This document shows, in pieces, positions 1 to 8,318 of a stretch of DNA of 64,000 nt. Position 1 is the stretch's first letter, and each line of letters starts with the position of its first letter. The stretch is from Streptomyces xiamenensis (lineage in GTDB: Bacteria > Actinomycetota > Actinomycetes > Streptomycetales > Streptomycetaceae): positions 1,612,001-1,676,000 of the forward strand of contig NZ_CP009922.3 of assembly GCF_000993785.3 (NCBI RefSeq), read 5' to 3'. A program made the position numbers and the translations under genes. The notes below the pieces were generated by a model. That model worked only from the letters and a program-made list of their open reading frames with translations. It ran no database searches and had not been told where the DNA came from.

Positions 1-261
1 GCGCTGGCCGCCGGCCGCTCCCCCGGTGCCGGGCGCGAGCTGCTGTCTGCGGAGGACCGGCGCGTGGAGCGCATCCTGCTGGAGCTGCGCCTGGTGGCCG
101 GCTGCGAGCTGACGCTGCTGCGCGAGGCCGGAACGGCGGCGGCCGCCCGCGCGCTGGCGGACGGCCTGCTGGACCCGGCGGCCCACGACGCCGGCCGGGC
201 GGCCCTCACCCTCAAGGGCCGCCTGCTGGCCGACGCGCTGGTCCGCGACCTGATCGACTGA
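1..261 (+). CDS. hemW: HemW C-terminus (radical SAM coproporphyrinogen III oxidase-like), partial
   Basis: The reading frame is open from the first base and stops with TGA at 259-261, giving the last 86 residues of a protein whose start lies outside the window. The end matches the HemW tail: a helix-rich segment around RVERILLELRLVAG and a final GRLLADALVRDL that resembles the C-terminal winged-helix-like part of the family. HemW is a heme chaperone related to oxygen-independent coproporphyrinogen oxidase. The catalytic CxxxCxxC is not in the window, so the call rests on this tail and on position, since hemW lies beside lepA in Streptomyces. A GTG at 64 is an internal codon, not the start. 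Confidence 0.72.
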   Translation, partial: ALAAGRSPGAGRELLSAEDRRVERILLELRLVAGCELTLLREAGTAAAARALADGLLDPAAHDAGRAALTLKGRLLADALVRDLID

Positions 262-287
262 CGCACCGCCTCGCGGCGCCCCGCGCC

Positions 288-2177
288 TCAGGTGCGCGGG
301 GCGTACATCTCGTCGATCAGTTCCTTGTACTCGCCCTCGACGACCGGCCGCTTCATCTTCAGGCTCGGCGTCAGCTCCCCGTGCTCCACATCGAGGTCGC
401 GGGGCAGCAGCCGGAACTGCCGGATGGTCTGCCAGCGCTGGAGGCCCTCGTTGAGCTGCCCCACGTACCCGTCGATGAGCTCACGGGTGCGCGGGTCGGC
501 CATGACCTGGGCGTACGTCGTGCCGGCCATGCCGTTCTCGGCCGCCCAGCCCAGGATCATCGCCTCGTCCAGGCCGATCAGCGCGGAGCAGAACTTCCGG
601 TCCGCGCCGATGACGAGCACGTTGGAGACGTAGGGACAGACCGCCTTGAAGCGCCCCTCGATCTCGGTGGGCGCCACGTACTTGCCGACCGAGGTCTTGA
701 ACAGGTCCTTCTTGCGGTCGGTGATCTTCAGATAGCCGTCGTCGGACAGCTCACCGATGTCCCCGGTGTGGAACCAGCCGTCCTCCTCCAGGACCTCCGC
801 GGTCAGCTCCGGCTTGCCGTGGTAGCCCTCCATGATCCCCGGGCCGCGCAGCAGGATCTCGCCGTCCTCCTCCGCGATGCGCACCTCGCAGCCGGGCAGC
901 GCCTTGCCGACCGTCCCGGTGCGGTAGCCGACCTCGGGGTTCACGAAGCTCGCCGCGGCGGACTCGGTCAGCCCGTAGCCCTCCAGGATGTGGATCCCGG
1001 CGCCGGAGAAGAAGTAGCCGATGTCGGGGGCCAGCGCGGCCGAGCCCGAGACCGTACCGCGCAGGTTGCCGCCCATGGCGGTGCGCAGCTTCGCGTAGAC
1101 GAGGGTGTCGGCCACCTTGTGCCGCGCCGACAGGGCGAAGGGCACGGACGCGGAGCCGGTGCGCCGGTAGTTCTCCTGCGAGACCTTCGCGTACTCCACG
1201 GCCGTGCGCGCCGCCCACTCGAAGATCTTCAGCTTGGCGGCGCCGCCCGCGCGCGCCTTGGCCTGCGCGCCGTTGTAGACCCGCTCGAAGATGCGGGGCA
1301 CGGCGGCCATGTAGGTGGGCCGGACCACCGGCAGGTTCTCCACGATCTTGTCGGCGCGGCCGTCCACCGCGCTGACATGGCCGACCTTCACGTGGGCCGA
1401 GATCAGCACCTTGCCGAAGATGTGCGCCAGCGGCAGCCACAGGTACTGCACGTCGTCGGAGCGCAGCAGGTTGATGGCCTCGATCGCGTACCCCATGTAC
1501 GACCAGGTGTCCTGCCTGAGCCGGACGCCCTTGGGTCTGCCGGTGGTGCCCGAGGTGTAGATGAGGGTGGCCAGCTGCTCGGGGCGCAGCGCGGCCACGG
1601 CCTCCTTGACGGCCTCGGGGTGCTTGTCGAGGTAGGCGGCGCCGCGCTCGGCGAGGTCCGACAGGGAGAGCACCCAGCCCTCGGGGTCGCCCTCGGCGGG
1701 CACCGCGTCGGCGTCCTCGATCACCACGACGTGTTCGAGGGCGGTCAGCTCGGCGCGGCGCTCGCGCGCCTTGGCCAGTTGCTCGGCGTCCTCCGCGATC
1801 AGGATTTTGCTGCCGGAGTCGGCGAGGATGTACGCGGTCTCGTCGGCGTTGGTCTGCGTGTAGATGGTGGTGGTGGCCGCCCCGGCGCACATCACGCCCA
1901 GGTCGGACAGGATCCAGTCCACGCGGGTGGTGGAGGCGATGGCGACGCGCTCCTGCGGGCGCACCCCGAGGTCCATCAGCCCGGCGGAGATGGCGAAGAC
2001 CCGGTCGGCGGCCTGGGCCCAGGTGTAGGAGGCCCAGTCGGCCGGTCCGGTGCCGGAGGCCGGCGGGACGGGGTAGCGGTACGCCTCCCGGTCCGGGGTG
2101 GCGGCCACACGGTCGAGGAACAGCTGCGCCAGGGACGGTGGACGGTTCTCGATCGACTGGTGCTGCTGCTCGCTCAC
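288..2177 (-). CDS. Long-chain fatty-acid-CoA ligase (AMP-dependent synthetase, FadD15-like)
   Basis: This 629-residue member of the ANL superfamily activates fatty acids through an acyl-adenylate and joins them to CoA. The P-loop-like YTSGTTGRPKG lies near residues 206-216, the A5-type motif GYGLTES near 398 and the DGWFHTGD motif near 464, followed by DRKKDLFKTSVGK in the mobile C-terminal lid. Length and motifs match bacterial long-chain ligases. I chose the GTG at 2177 because GGAGGAA sits five bases before it; an in-frame ATG eight codons upstream has no such site. The gene lies between hemW and lepA and is transcribed separately from hemW. Substrate chain length cannot be read from the sequence. 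Confidence 0.92.
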   Translation of the reverse strand: MSEQQHQSIENRPPSLAQLFLDRVAATPDREAYRYPVPPASGTGPADWASYTWAQAADRVFAISAGLMDLGVRPQERVAIASTTRVDWILSDLGVMCAGAATTTIYTQTNADETAYILADSGSKILIAEDAEQLAKARERRAELTALEHVVVIEDADAVPAEGDPEGWVLSLSDLAERGAAYLDKHPEAVKEAVAALRPEQLATLIYTSGTTGRPKGVRLRQDTWSYMGYAIEAINLLRSDDVQYLWLPLAHIFGKVLISAHVKVGHVSAVDGRADKIVENLPVVRPTYMAAVPRIFERVYNGAQAKARAGGAAKLKIFEWAARTAVEYAKVSQENYRRTGSASVPFALSARHKVADTLVYAKLRTAMGGNLRGTVSGSAALAPDIGYFFSGAGIHILEGYGLTESAAASFVNPEVGYRTGTVGKALPGCEVRIAEEDGEILLRGPGIMEGYHGKPELTAEVLEEDGWFHTGDIGELSDDGYLKITDRKKDLFKTSVGKYVAPTEIEGRFKAVCPYVSNVLVIGADRKFCSALIGLDEAMILGWAAENGMAGTTYAQVMADPRTRELIDGYVGQLNEGLQRWQTIRQFRLLPRDLDVEHGELTPSLKMKRPVVEGEYKELIDEMYAPRT

Positions 2178-2307
2178 GGCTTCCTCCGGTCCCGCGCCCA
2201 TGCGGGCGACACATGGGTGACTGATGAGTAACTCATGGGTAACTTGGGACGATCAGATTACGGGCCAACCCTCCCGGGCGTAAGGCCCGTAACGCCCACA
2301 CCTCGCT

Positions 2308-4164
2308 TTACTTCTTGTTCTTCCCGTCGGCGCCGCCCGCGCCGTCGGAGTCGGAGGACAGCGCGGCGATGAAGGCGTCCTGCGGAACCTCCACCCGGCC
2401 CACCATCTTCATGCGCTTCTTGCCCTCCTTCTGCTTCTCCAGCAGCTTGCGCTTGCGCGAGATGTCACCGCCGTAGCACTTGGAGAGCACGTCCTTGCGG
2501 ATCGCGCGCACCGTCTCGCGCGCGATCACGCGCGAGCCGATGGCGGCCTGGATGGGCACCTCGAACTGCTGGCGCGGGATGAGCTCGCGCAGCTTGGAGG
2601 CCATCTTGACGCCGTACGCGTACGCCTTGTCCTTGTGCACGATCGCCGAGAACGCGTCGACCGGGTCACCGTGCAGCAGGATGTCGACCTTCACCAGCTG
2701 GGAGGGCTGCTCCCCGGTGGGCTCGTAGTCCAGCGAGGCGTAGCCGCGGGTCTTGGACTTCAGCGCGTCGAAGAAGTCGAAGACGATCTCGGCCAGCGGG
2801 AGGGTGTAGCGCAGTTCGACCCGGTCCTCGGAGAGGTAGTCCATGCCCTGCATCGCGCCGCGCCGGCTCTGGCACAGCTCCATGATCGCGCCGACGAACT
2901 CGTTCGGGGCGATGAGGGTGGCGCGGACCACCGGCTCGCGCACCTCGGCGACCTTGCCGGTGGGGTACTCGCTGGGGTTGGTGACCGTGTGCTGCGAGCC
3001 GTCCTCCATGGTCACCTGGTAGACGACGCTGGGGGCGGTCGCGATCAGGGAGAGATCGAACTCGCGCTCCAGGCGCTCACGGATGACCTCCAGGTGCAGC
3101 AGCCCCAGGAAACCGACCCGGAAGCCGAAGCCCAGGGCGGCGGAGGTCTCCGGCTCGTACACCAGGGCGGCGTCGTTCAGCTGGAGCTTGTCGAGGGCGT
3201 CGCGCAGATCGGGGTAGTCGGAGCCGTCCAGCGGATACAGCCCGGAGAACACCATCGGCTTGGGGTCCTTGTAGCCGCCCAGCGCCTCGGTGGCACCGCC
3301 GCGCTGCTGGGTGACGGTGTCGCCGACCTTCGACTGGCGGACGTCCTTCACCCCGGTGATGAGGTAGCCGACCTCGCCGACCGCGAGCCCGTCGGAGGCG
3401 GTCATCTCCGGCGAGTTGGTACCGATCTCCAGCAGTTCGTGGGTGGCGCCGGTGGACATCATGGCGATGCGCTCACGCTTGCCGAGCCGGCCGTCGACGA
3501 CCTTGACGTAGGTGACGACGCCCCGGTACGCGTCGTACACCGAGTCGAAGATCATCGCGCGGGCCGGGGCGTCGAGTTGCCCGACGGGGGCGGGCACCTG
3601 GCGCACCACCTCGTCCAGCAGTTCGGTCACGCCCTCGCCGGTCTTGGCGGAGACCTTCAGCACGTCGGAGGGCTCGCAGCCGATGAGATGGGCCAGCTCG
3701 GCGGCGAACTTCTCGGGCTGGGCGGCCGGCAGGTCGATCTTGTTGAGCACCGGGATGATGGTGAGGTCGTTCTCCATCGCCAGGTAGAGGTTGGCGAGCG
3801 TCTGCGCCTCGATGCCCTGCGCGGCGTCCACCAGCAGGACACAGCCCTCACAGGCGGCCAGGGAACGGGAGACCTCGTAGGTGAAGTCCACGTGCCCCGG
3901 GGTGTCGATCATGTTCAGGACGTGCGAGGTGCCGCCGGTGTTCTCCGAACTCCAGGGCATCCGGACGGCCTGTGATTTGATCGTGATGCCGCGCTCGCGC
4001 TCGATGTCCATCCGGTCGAGGTACTGGGCGCGCATCTGCCGCTGCTCGACGACCCCGGTCAGCTGTAGCATCCGGTCGGCGAGCGTCGACTTGCCGTGGT
4101 CGATGTGGGCGATGATGCAGAAGTTGCGGATCAGTGCCGAATCCGTGTTACCGGGCAGATGCAC
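2308..4164 (-). CDS. lepA: Translation factor LepA (elongation factor 4)
   Basis: This 618-residue ribosome-dependent GTPase is the back-translocase or initiation-fidelity factor EF4. All G motifs are visible: AHIDHGKS near residues 18-25, GITIKSQ, DTPGH, NKID near 140 and SAKTG. They are followed by the EF-G-like domains and the LepA-specific basic C-terminal domain ending [17 protein letters not shown]. The end is extended by a short acidic/Gly tail before KNKK. The start at ATG 4164 leaves a short N-terminus before [17 protein letters not shown], close to family norm; the ribosome site is weak. rpsT is divergent across a 252-base gap, a common arrangement in actinobacteria. Confidence 0.97.
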   Translation of the reverse strand: MHLPGNTDSALIRNFCIIAHIDHGKSTLADRMLQLTGVVEQRQMRAQYLDRMDIERERGITIKSQAVRMPWSSENTGGTSHVLNMIDTPGHVDFTYEVSRSLAACEGCVLLVDAAQGIEAQTLANLYLAMENDLTIIPVLNKIDLPAAQPEKFAAELAHLIGCEPSDVLKVSAKTGEGVTELLDEVVRQVPAPVGQLDAPARAMIFDSVYDAYRGVVTYVKVVDGRLGKRERIAMMSTGATHELLEIGTNSPEMTASDGLAVGEVGYLITGVKDVRQSKVGDTVTQQRGGATEALGGYKDPKPMVFSGLYPLDGSDYPDLRDALDKLQLNDAALVYEPETSAALGFGFRVGFLGLLHLEVIRERLEREFDLSLIATAPSVVYQVTMEDGSQHTVTNPSEYPTGKVAEVREPVVRATLIAPNEFVGAIMELCQSRRGAMQGMDYLSEDRVELRYTLPLAEIVFDFFDALKSKTRGYASLDYEPTGEQPSQLVKVDILLHGDPVDAFSAIVHKDKAYAYGVKMASKLRELIPRQQFEVPIQAAIGSRVIARETVRAIRKDVLSKCYGGDISRKRKLLEKQKEGKKRMKMVGRVEVPQDAFIAALSSDSDGAGGADGKNKK

Positions 4165-4416
4165 GTACTCTGACCTGCACTTTCTTCAATGTCTCGGTGA
4201 TGTCGTGATGCTCTTGGCGCCCTGCGGGAGCCGCACGCGGTGACCGCCGCGGCGCGGGGGGCCGGGCCATTGTCCTTCGTCCGGCCCGGAGGCAGCCCAT
4301 GGAAGCCTACGGGACCGTACGGGGGCGCTGGTAAGCTGGCCCACTGTGTCTGCTGGCGGACCCGGCGGACACGGAAAGCACATCAAAACCTGTAGCGAAT
4401 CTGTAGAGGCTCCTTC

Positions 4417-4683
4417 GTGGCGAACATCAAGTCCCAGATCAAGCGGATCACGACCAACGAGAAGGCGCGGCTGCGCAACAAGGCGGTCAAGTCCGAGCTG
4501 AAGACCGCCGTCCGCGCCGCCCGTGAGGCCGTCGCCAGCGGCGACGTCGAGAAGGCGGAGGCCTCGTACAAGGTCGCCTCCCGCAAGCTCGACAAGGCCG
4601 TCAGCAAGGGCGTGCTGCACAAGAACAACGCGGCCAACAAGAAGTCCGCGCTGGCCACCCAGGTCAACGCGCTCAAGGGCTGA
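4417..4683 (+). CDS. rpsT: 30S ribosomal protein S20
   Basis: The 88-residue basic protein begins [20 protein letters not shown] and matches S20 over its whole length; it binds 16S rRNA near the bottom of the small subunit. Lys, Arg and Ala dominate and the three-helix pattern is kept. The start is GTG at 4417, 13 bases after AGAGG. It is divergent from lepA. The upstream 250 bases carry GTCTGCTGGCGGACCCGGCGGAC-like inverted sequence (4354-4376), perhaps part of the transcript leader, but no autoregulatory site could be assigned by eye. Confidence 0.98.
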   Translation: MANIKSQIKRITTNEKARLRNKAVKSELKTAVRAAREAVASGDVEKAEASYKVASRKLDKAVSKGVLHKNNAANKKSALATQVNALKG

Positions 4684-4844
4684 CCCCTTCACCTCTCCGC
4701 TTCTCGTACGTCCCCACCGGCTCCCGGGCAAGGCGGCCCCTCTCTCCGCCCCGGACGGTCCCGAGCGCCGCGTTGTCCAACGTTCGCCACGCGGACGCGG
4801 CGCCCGACGTACGGCCTGTACGGCACATGTACAGCGGCAGCGTT

Positions 4845-4894
4845 CCGAAGGCCCTGGATCCTCCCCTTCCCCGGGAACGGTCTGGGGCCTTCGG
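4845..4894. terminator. Inverted repeat after rpsT
   Basis: CCGAAGGCCC at 4845-4854 pairs with GGGCCTTCGG at 4885-4894 around a 30-base loop that has its own short pairing. There is no T-tract, as usual in Streptomyces. It sits in the 235-base gap between rpsT and the next gene and overlaps the latter's probable promoter zone, so it may end the rpsT transcript or belong to the next leader. Confidence 0.4.
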
Positions 4895-4918
4895 CATGGA
4901 GGCGGTAGGTTACCGCTC

Positions 4919-5662
4919 ATGTCCATACCGGGGGGCTCGCCCCATCCCTACATGCAGCCGCAGCAGCCGAACCCGTACGGCGCGGGGTACTCCCCGTATC
5001 CGCCGCCGCCCGCTCCCGCGCCGGGCGGCAGGAGCGGTGGCGTCCCCGGCTGGCTGTGGGGGATCGGCGGCGTGCTGCTCGCCTCGGCCGCCTGGGGCGG
5101 TGTGCTGTTCGCCACCGGTGCGCTCGGCGGCGACGACAAGCCCGATCTGGCCGGCTACGCCTTCGCCGACGACCTGTGCGCGGCGGCGGACATCTCGGCC
5201 TTCGAGGACGACTACGAGCTGGACTCCGAGCCGCTGGCCCGCTCCTTCGACGGCGACACGCTCGCGATCGGGACGTGCGACTTCACCCTCGCCCCGATCG
5301 GCGACGACGACTACAACTCCGCGTATGTGACCTACGACGCGAGCTGGCACCGGGGAAGCGACCCCGCGCCCGAGTTCGCCGACTCCTACCGGTTCTTCGA
5401 GCAGTACGGCGACGACGGCTTCGCGTACACCGTGGAGGAGCTGTCGGGGCTCGGCCAGGAGGCGTACCTCGTCACCCGCACCAATGACGCGGACGAACTC
5501 GACTGGGTGATCCTGGCCGTGCGGGACGGCTGGTTCCAGGCCAGCGTGACCTGGAACGCCTACCTGGACACCCCGGAGTACGCGGAGCTGGTGGATCCCC
5601 GCCGGGTCACCGGGATGCTGCGCTCCGCCACCGAGAGCACGCTGGCCGCGCTCAGGGAGTAG
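4919..5662 (+). CDS. Single-pass membrane protein with Pro-rich N-terminus, function unknown
   Basis: The 247-residue protein starts at ATG 4919 (MSIPGGSPHPYMQPQ). Residues 1-40 are Pro/Tyr/Gln-rich and probably disordered in the cytoplasm. One membrane helix (VPGWLWGIGGVLLASAAWGGVL) follows near residues 42-63. The acidic extracellular domain contains two cysteines (DDLCAAAD and GTCDFTL) that could form a disulfide. This layout is common in Streptomyces cell-surface proteins. A longer in-frame opening back to 4523 overlaps rpsT in another frame and has no coding character, so it was rejected. It may be a substrate-free sensor or lipid-anchored-like surface protein, but no domain was recognised. 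Confidence 0.8.
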   Translation: MSIPGGSPHPYMQPQQPNPYGAGYSPYPPPPAPAPGGRSGGVPGWLWGIGGVLLASAAWGGVLFATGALGGDDKPDLAGYAFADDLCAAADISAFEDDYELDSEPLARSFDGDTLAIGTCDFTLAPIGDDDYNSAYVTYDASWHRGSDPAPEFADSYRFFEQYGDDGFAYTVEELSGLGQEAYLVTRTNDADELDWVILAVRDGWFQASVTWNAYLDTPEYAELVDPRRVTGMLRSATESTLAALRE

Positions 5663-5749
5663 GCCGTCCGCGGTGGATCTTCGCGGGGCCGCGCCTCCCC
5701 CGGGCCCGGCCGGGAACGGCCTGCTCCACGGAGACCGACAGGGAACGGG

Positions 5750-5776
5750 CCCGGGCGGAACGGACCGCTGCCCGGG
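5750..5776. terminator. Probable bidirectional terminator between convergent genes
   Basis: CCCGGGCGG at 5750-5758 pairs with CCGCTGCCCGGG at 5765-5776, with a one-base mismatch/bulge and a six-base loop. It lies between the stops of the convergent membrane-protein gene (5662) and holA (5792). Confidence 0.4.
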
Positions 5777-5791
5777 ACCGGGGCCCGGCGC

Positions 5792-6781
5792 TCAGCGGGT
5801 GCGGGCGGCCCTGGCGATGGTGACGACGGCCTTCTCCAGGGCGTAACCGGGGTCCTGGCCGCCGCCCTTGACAGCGGCGTCGGCCTCGGCGACCGCGCGC
5901 AGCGCGACCCCGACCCCGTCCGCCGACCAGCCGCGCATCTGCTGCCGCACCCGGTCGATCTTCCACGGCGGCATGCCCAGTTCGCGGGCCAGATCGCCGG
6001 GCCGCATGCCGCCGGGGGCCGAGGCCAGCTTGCCGATCGCGCGCACCCCCTGGGCCAGCGCGCTGGTCACCAGGACCGGCGCCACCCCGGTGGACAGCGC
6101 CCAGCGCAGCGCCTCCAGCGCGTCGGCCGCCCGCCCCTCCACCGCCCGGTCGGCGACGGTGAAGCTGGACGCCTCGGCCCGGCCGGTGTAGTAGCGGGCC
6201 ACCACCGCCTCGTCGATGGCCCCCTCCACGTCGGCGGTCAACTGAGCGACCGCCGAAGCCAGTTCGCGCAGGTCACTGCCGATGGCGTCCACCAGTGCCT
6301 GGCAGGCGCCGGGGGTGGCGCTGCGACCGGCCGACCGGAACTCCCCGCGCACGAAGGTCAACCGGTCGGCGGGCTTGGTCATCTTCGGGCACAGCACCTC
6401 CCGCGCCCCGGCCTTGCGCGCGGCGTCCAGCAGCCCTTTGCCCTTGGCCCCACCGGCGTGCAGCAGCACGAGGGTGATCTCCTCGGCGGGGTCGGCGAGA
6501 TAGGCCTTCAGTTCCTTGACCGAATCCGCGCCCAGGTCCTGCGCCCCCCGGACGACGATCACCTTGCGCTCGGAGAACAGCGAAGGGCTGGTCAGCTCGG
6601 CCAGGGTGCCCGGCTGCAACTCGCCGGGCGCCAGGTCCCGCACGTCGGTGTCGGGGTCCACGGCCCTGGCGGCGGCGGTGACCTCCCGCACGGCGCGGTC
6701 CAGCAGCAGCTCCTCCTGCCCCACGGCGAGCGTGAGGGCGGCGAGCGGGTCGTCGGCGGTGTTCTGCGTCTTCCTGGCCAT
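5792..6781 (-). CDS. holA: DNA polymerase III subunit delta
   Basis: The 329-residue clamp-loader delta subunit opens the beta clamp within the replicative holoenzyme. The N-terminal domain runs from LTLAVGQEELLLDRAV to the segment LTFVRGEFRSAG, with a degenerate nucleotide fold. The C-terminal collar domain ends EKAVVTIARAARTR. The loop SLFSERKVIVVRGAQDL corresponds to the conserved clamp-contact hydrophobic region. The start is ATG 6781 (MARKTQN); an in-frame ATG four codons upstream (6793) is possible. holA precedes comEA and comEC in Streptomyces, but here two other genes intervene. Confidence 0.93.
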   Translation of the reverse strand: MARKTQNTADDPLAALTLAVGQEELLLDRAVREVTAAARAVDPDTDVRDLAPGELQPGTLAELTSPSLFSERKVIVVRGAQDLGADSVKELKAYLADPAEEITLVLLHAGGAKGKGLLDAARKAGAREVLCPKMTKPADRLTFVRGEFRSAGRSATPGACQALVDAIGSDLRELASAVAQLTADVEGAIDEAVVARYYTGRAEASSFTVADRAVEGRAADALEALRWALSTGVAPVLVTSALAQGVRAIGKLASAPGGMRPGDLARELGMPPWKIDRVRQQMRGWSADGVGVALRAVAEADAAVKGGGQDPGYALEKAVVTIARAARTR

Positions 6782-6834
6782 CGCCCCCAGCATCCCACGC
6801 GCCACTGACACGCACGGGCGGCGACAATGGGCCG

Positions 6835-7083
6835 GTGACCGAAGCGACCACCCTGATCCTGGTACTGCCCGACCGCGACGCTGCGGAGGAGGTGGCGGGC
6901 GAACTGACCGAACGCTTCCCGCTGCCGAGCGAACCCCGGCTGGTGCGGGAGGCCCTGGCCGGCGAGGACGACGCGGAGGACGCCCAGTGGCTGGTCGTCC
7001 TGGAGCCGGCCCCGGCCACCCTGGACGTGGCGGCGCTCGCCGCGCTGGCGGAGGCGCACGAGGGCTGGCTGGAGCGGTCCTAG
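6835..7083 (+). CDS. Small acidic conserved protein, function unknown
   Basis: The 82-residue protein starts at GTG 6835, divergent from holA by 53 bases. It is strongly acidic, begins with a beta-strand-like TTLILVLPD and continues with LVREALAGEDDAEDAQWLVVLE, which suggests a small alpha/beta fold. Codon third positions are G/C-rich and the frame is uninterrupted. I recall similar short proteins beside holA in other Streptomyces but cannot name a function. Confidence 0.65.
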   Translation: MTEATTLILVLPDRDAAEEVAGELTERFPLPSEPRLVREALAGEDDAEDAQWLVVLEPAPATLDVAALAALAEAHEGWLERS

Positions 7084-7185
7084 GAGCTGTCGTCATCTCC
7101 CGGCGGGTCCCGGGGTCCGCTCGGCCGGGGCGTCCGCCCGCGCGGCGGACGCCGACCTCGCCGTGCCCGGAATCAGTGCGCGGAA

Positions 7186-8229
7186 TCAGGCGCGCGGATC
7201 GACCAGCACCTTGGCGTGAGCACTCTTGCCCGAGTCGAGCTCCTCCAGCATGTCGCCGAGCTGTGACAGGCCGACGGTGCCGGTGTGCAGGGAGGCGACA
7301 TCGATCCGCTTCTGGGTGATGGCGCGCATCGTTCCCATGAAATCCTCGTGGTTGTAGGCGAGCGAGCCGATGACCGTCAGTTCCCTGCTCTGCCAGTCCC
7401 CGTAACTGACCGTCGACTCGGTCAGGGGGAAGCCGAGCAGCGCGAGGACTCCGCCGCGCCGGACCAGCTCGGCGGACGGCTGCAACAGGGACGCGACACC
7501 CGCGCACTCGAACAACACGTCGGCCCCGAGTCCGCCGGTGGCCTCCGAGAGGAGACCAGGCAGGTCCTGGGGCGCCACCACCTCACTGAAGCCCAGCTTC
7601 TCAGCGGCGTTCCGGCGGGCCGGCGAGGGTTCCGAGACGATGACCTGGCCGGCGCCCGCGTTGCGCGCGTGCTGGGCGGTGAGCAGGCCGATCGGCCCCG
7701 CGCCCTGCACCACGACCACGGACCCGGGCTCCAGTGCGGTGCGCCGCACCGCGTGGAAGGTCACGGTCGCCGGCTCCACCAGTGCGGCTTCGACATCCGA
7801 GATGCCCTCGGGCACGGGGATCACCCGACGCGCCGACACCCGGACGCGCGTCGCGAAGGCCCCGTGGGCGGGAGCGGCCTCGTCCACGCCGTTGGCCTCG
7901 GCAAACGCCGTGTCGCACTGCCTATAGTGACCGGCCAGGCACTGCCGACACGCACCGCAGGCGGGCCCGACGCCGCCGATCACGCGCTGGCCGACCCGCA
8001 CGTGGGACACCTCGTCCCCGATCGCGCGGACGGTCCCCGTCCACTCGTGACCGAAAACGGCGGGCGGCAGCATGTGCCCGTCGGTGTATCCGTGGACATC
8101 CGTCCCGCAGATCCCGCTGTACGTGATGTCAACGACCACGCCGTCCGGCGCGGGTCGCTGCTCGTCCCCGGCCAACTCCTCCAACTGCCGCGGCCCCGAC
8201 ACCCTCACATAGCGCTGTTCTGCATTCAT
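7186..8229 (-). CDS. Zinc-dependent alcohol dehydrogenase (sorbitol/threonine/butanediol dehydrogenase type)
   Basis: The 347-residue medium-chain dehydrogenase starts at ATG 8229 (MNAEQRYVRV). Catalytic zinc ligands are visible in SGICGTDVHGY and FGHEWTG. The structural zinc site is the four-cysteine cluster CGACRQCLAGHYRQC near residue 90. The NAD(P) Rossmann motif is VQGAGPIGLL near residue 170. The Tdh/Gutb-like layout suggests oxidation of a secondary alcohol or polyol, but the substrate is not evident. It sits between the small acidic gene and comEC, a place where I would expect no dehydrogenase in a standard Streptomyces core, so it may be a local insertion. A promoter is likely in the 89-base gap before comEC. 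Confidence 0.9.
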   Translation of the reverse strand: MNAEQRYVRVSGPRQLEELAGDEQRPAPDGVVVDITYSGICGTDVHGYTDGHMLPPAVFGHEWTGTVRAIGDEVSHVRVGQRVIGGVGPACGACRQCLAGHYRQCDTAFAEANGVDEAAPAHGAFATRVRVSARRVIPVPEGISDVEAALVEPATVTFHAVRRTALEPGSVVVVQGAGPIGLLTAQHARNAGAGQVIVSEPSPARRNAAEKLGFSEVVAPQDLPGLLSEATGGLGADVLFECAGVASLLQPSAELVRRGGVLALLGFPLTESTVSYGDWQSRELTVIGSLAYNHEDFMGTMRAITQKRIDVASLHTGTVGLSQLGDMLEELDSGKSAHAKVLVDPRA

Positions 8230-8318
8230 GACACTCGTGTTCCTTCGGTCCAGGTGCCGCACCAGGGAATGAGTCCGGCACATCGGACCCAGTACAACAC
8301 CTCCGGAGGACGAGCCTC

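Noticed and set aside
381..2231. Plus-strand frame of 616 codons opposite the acyl-CoA ligase
   Set aside because: No domain, and the ligase on the minus strand has complete motifs.
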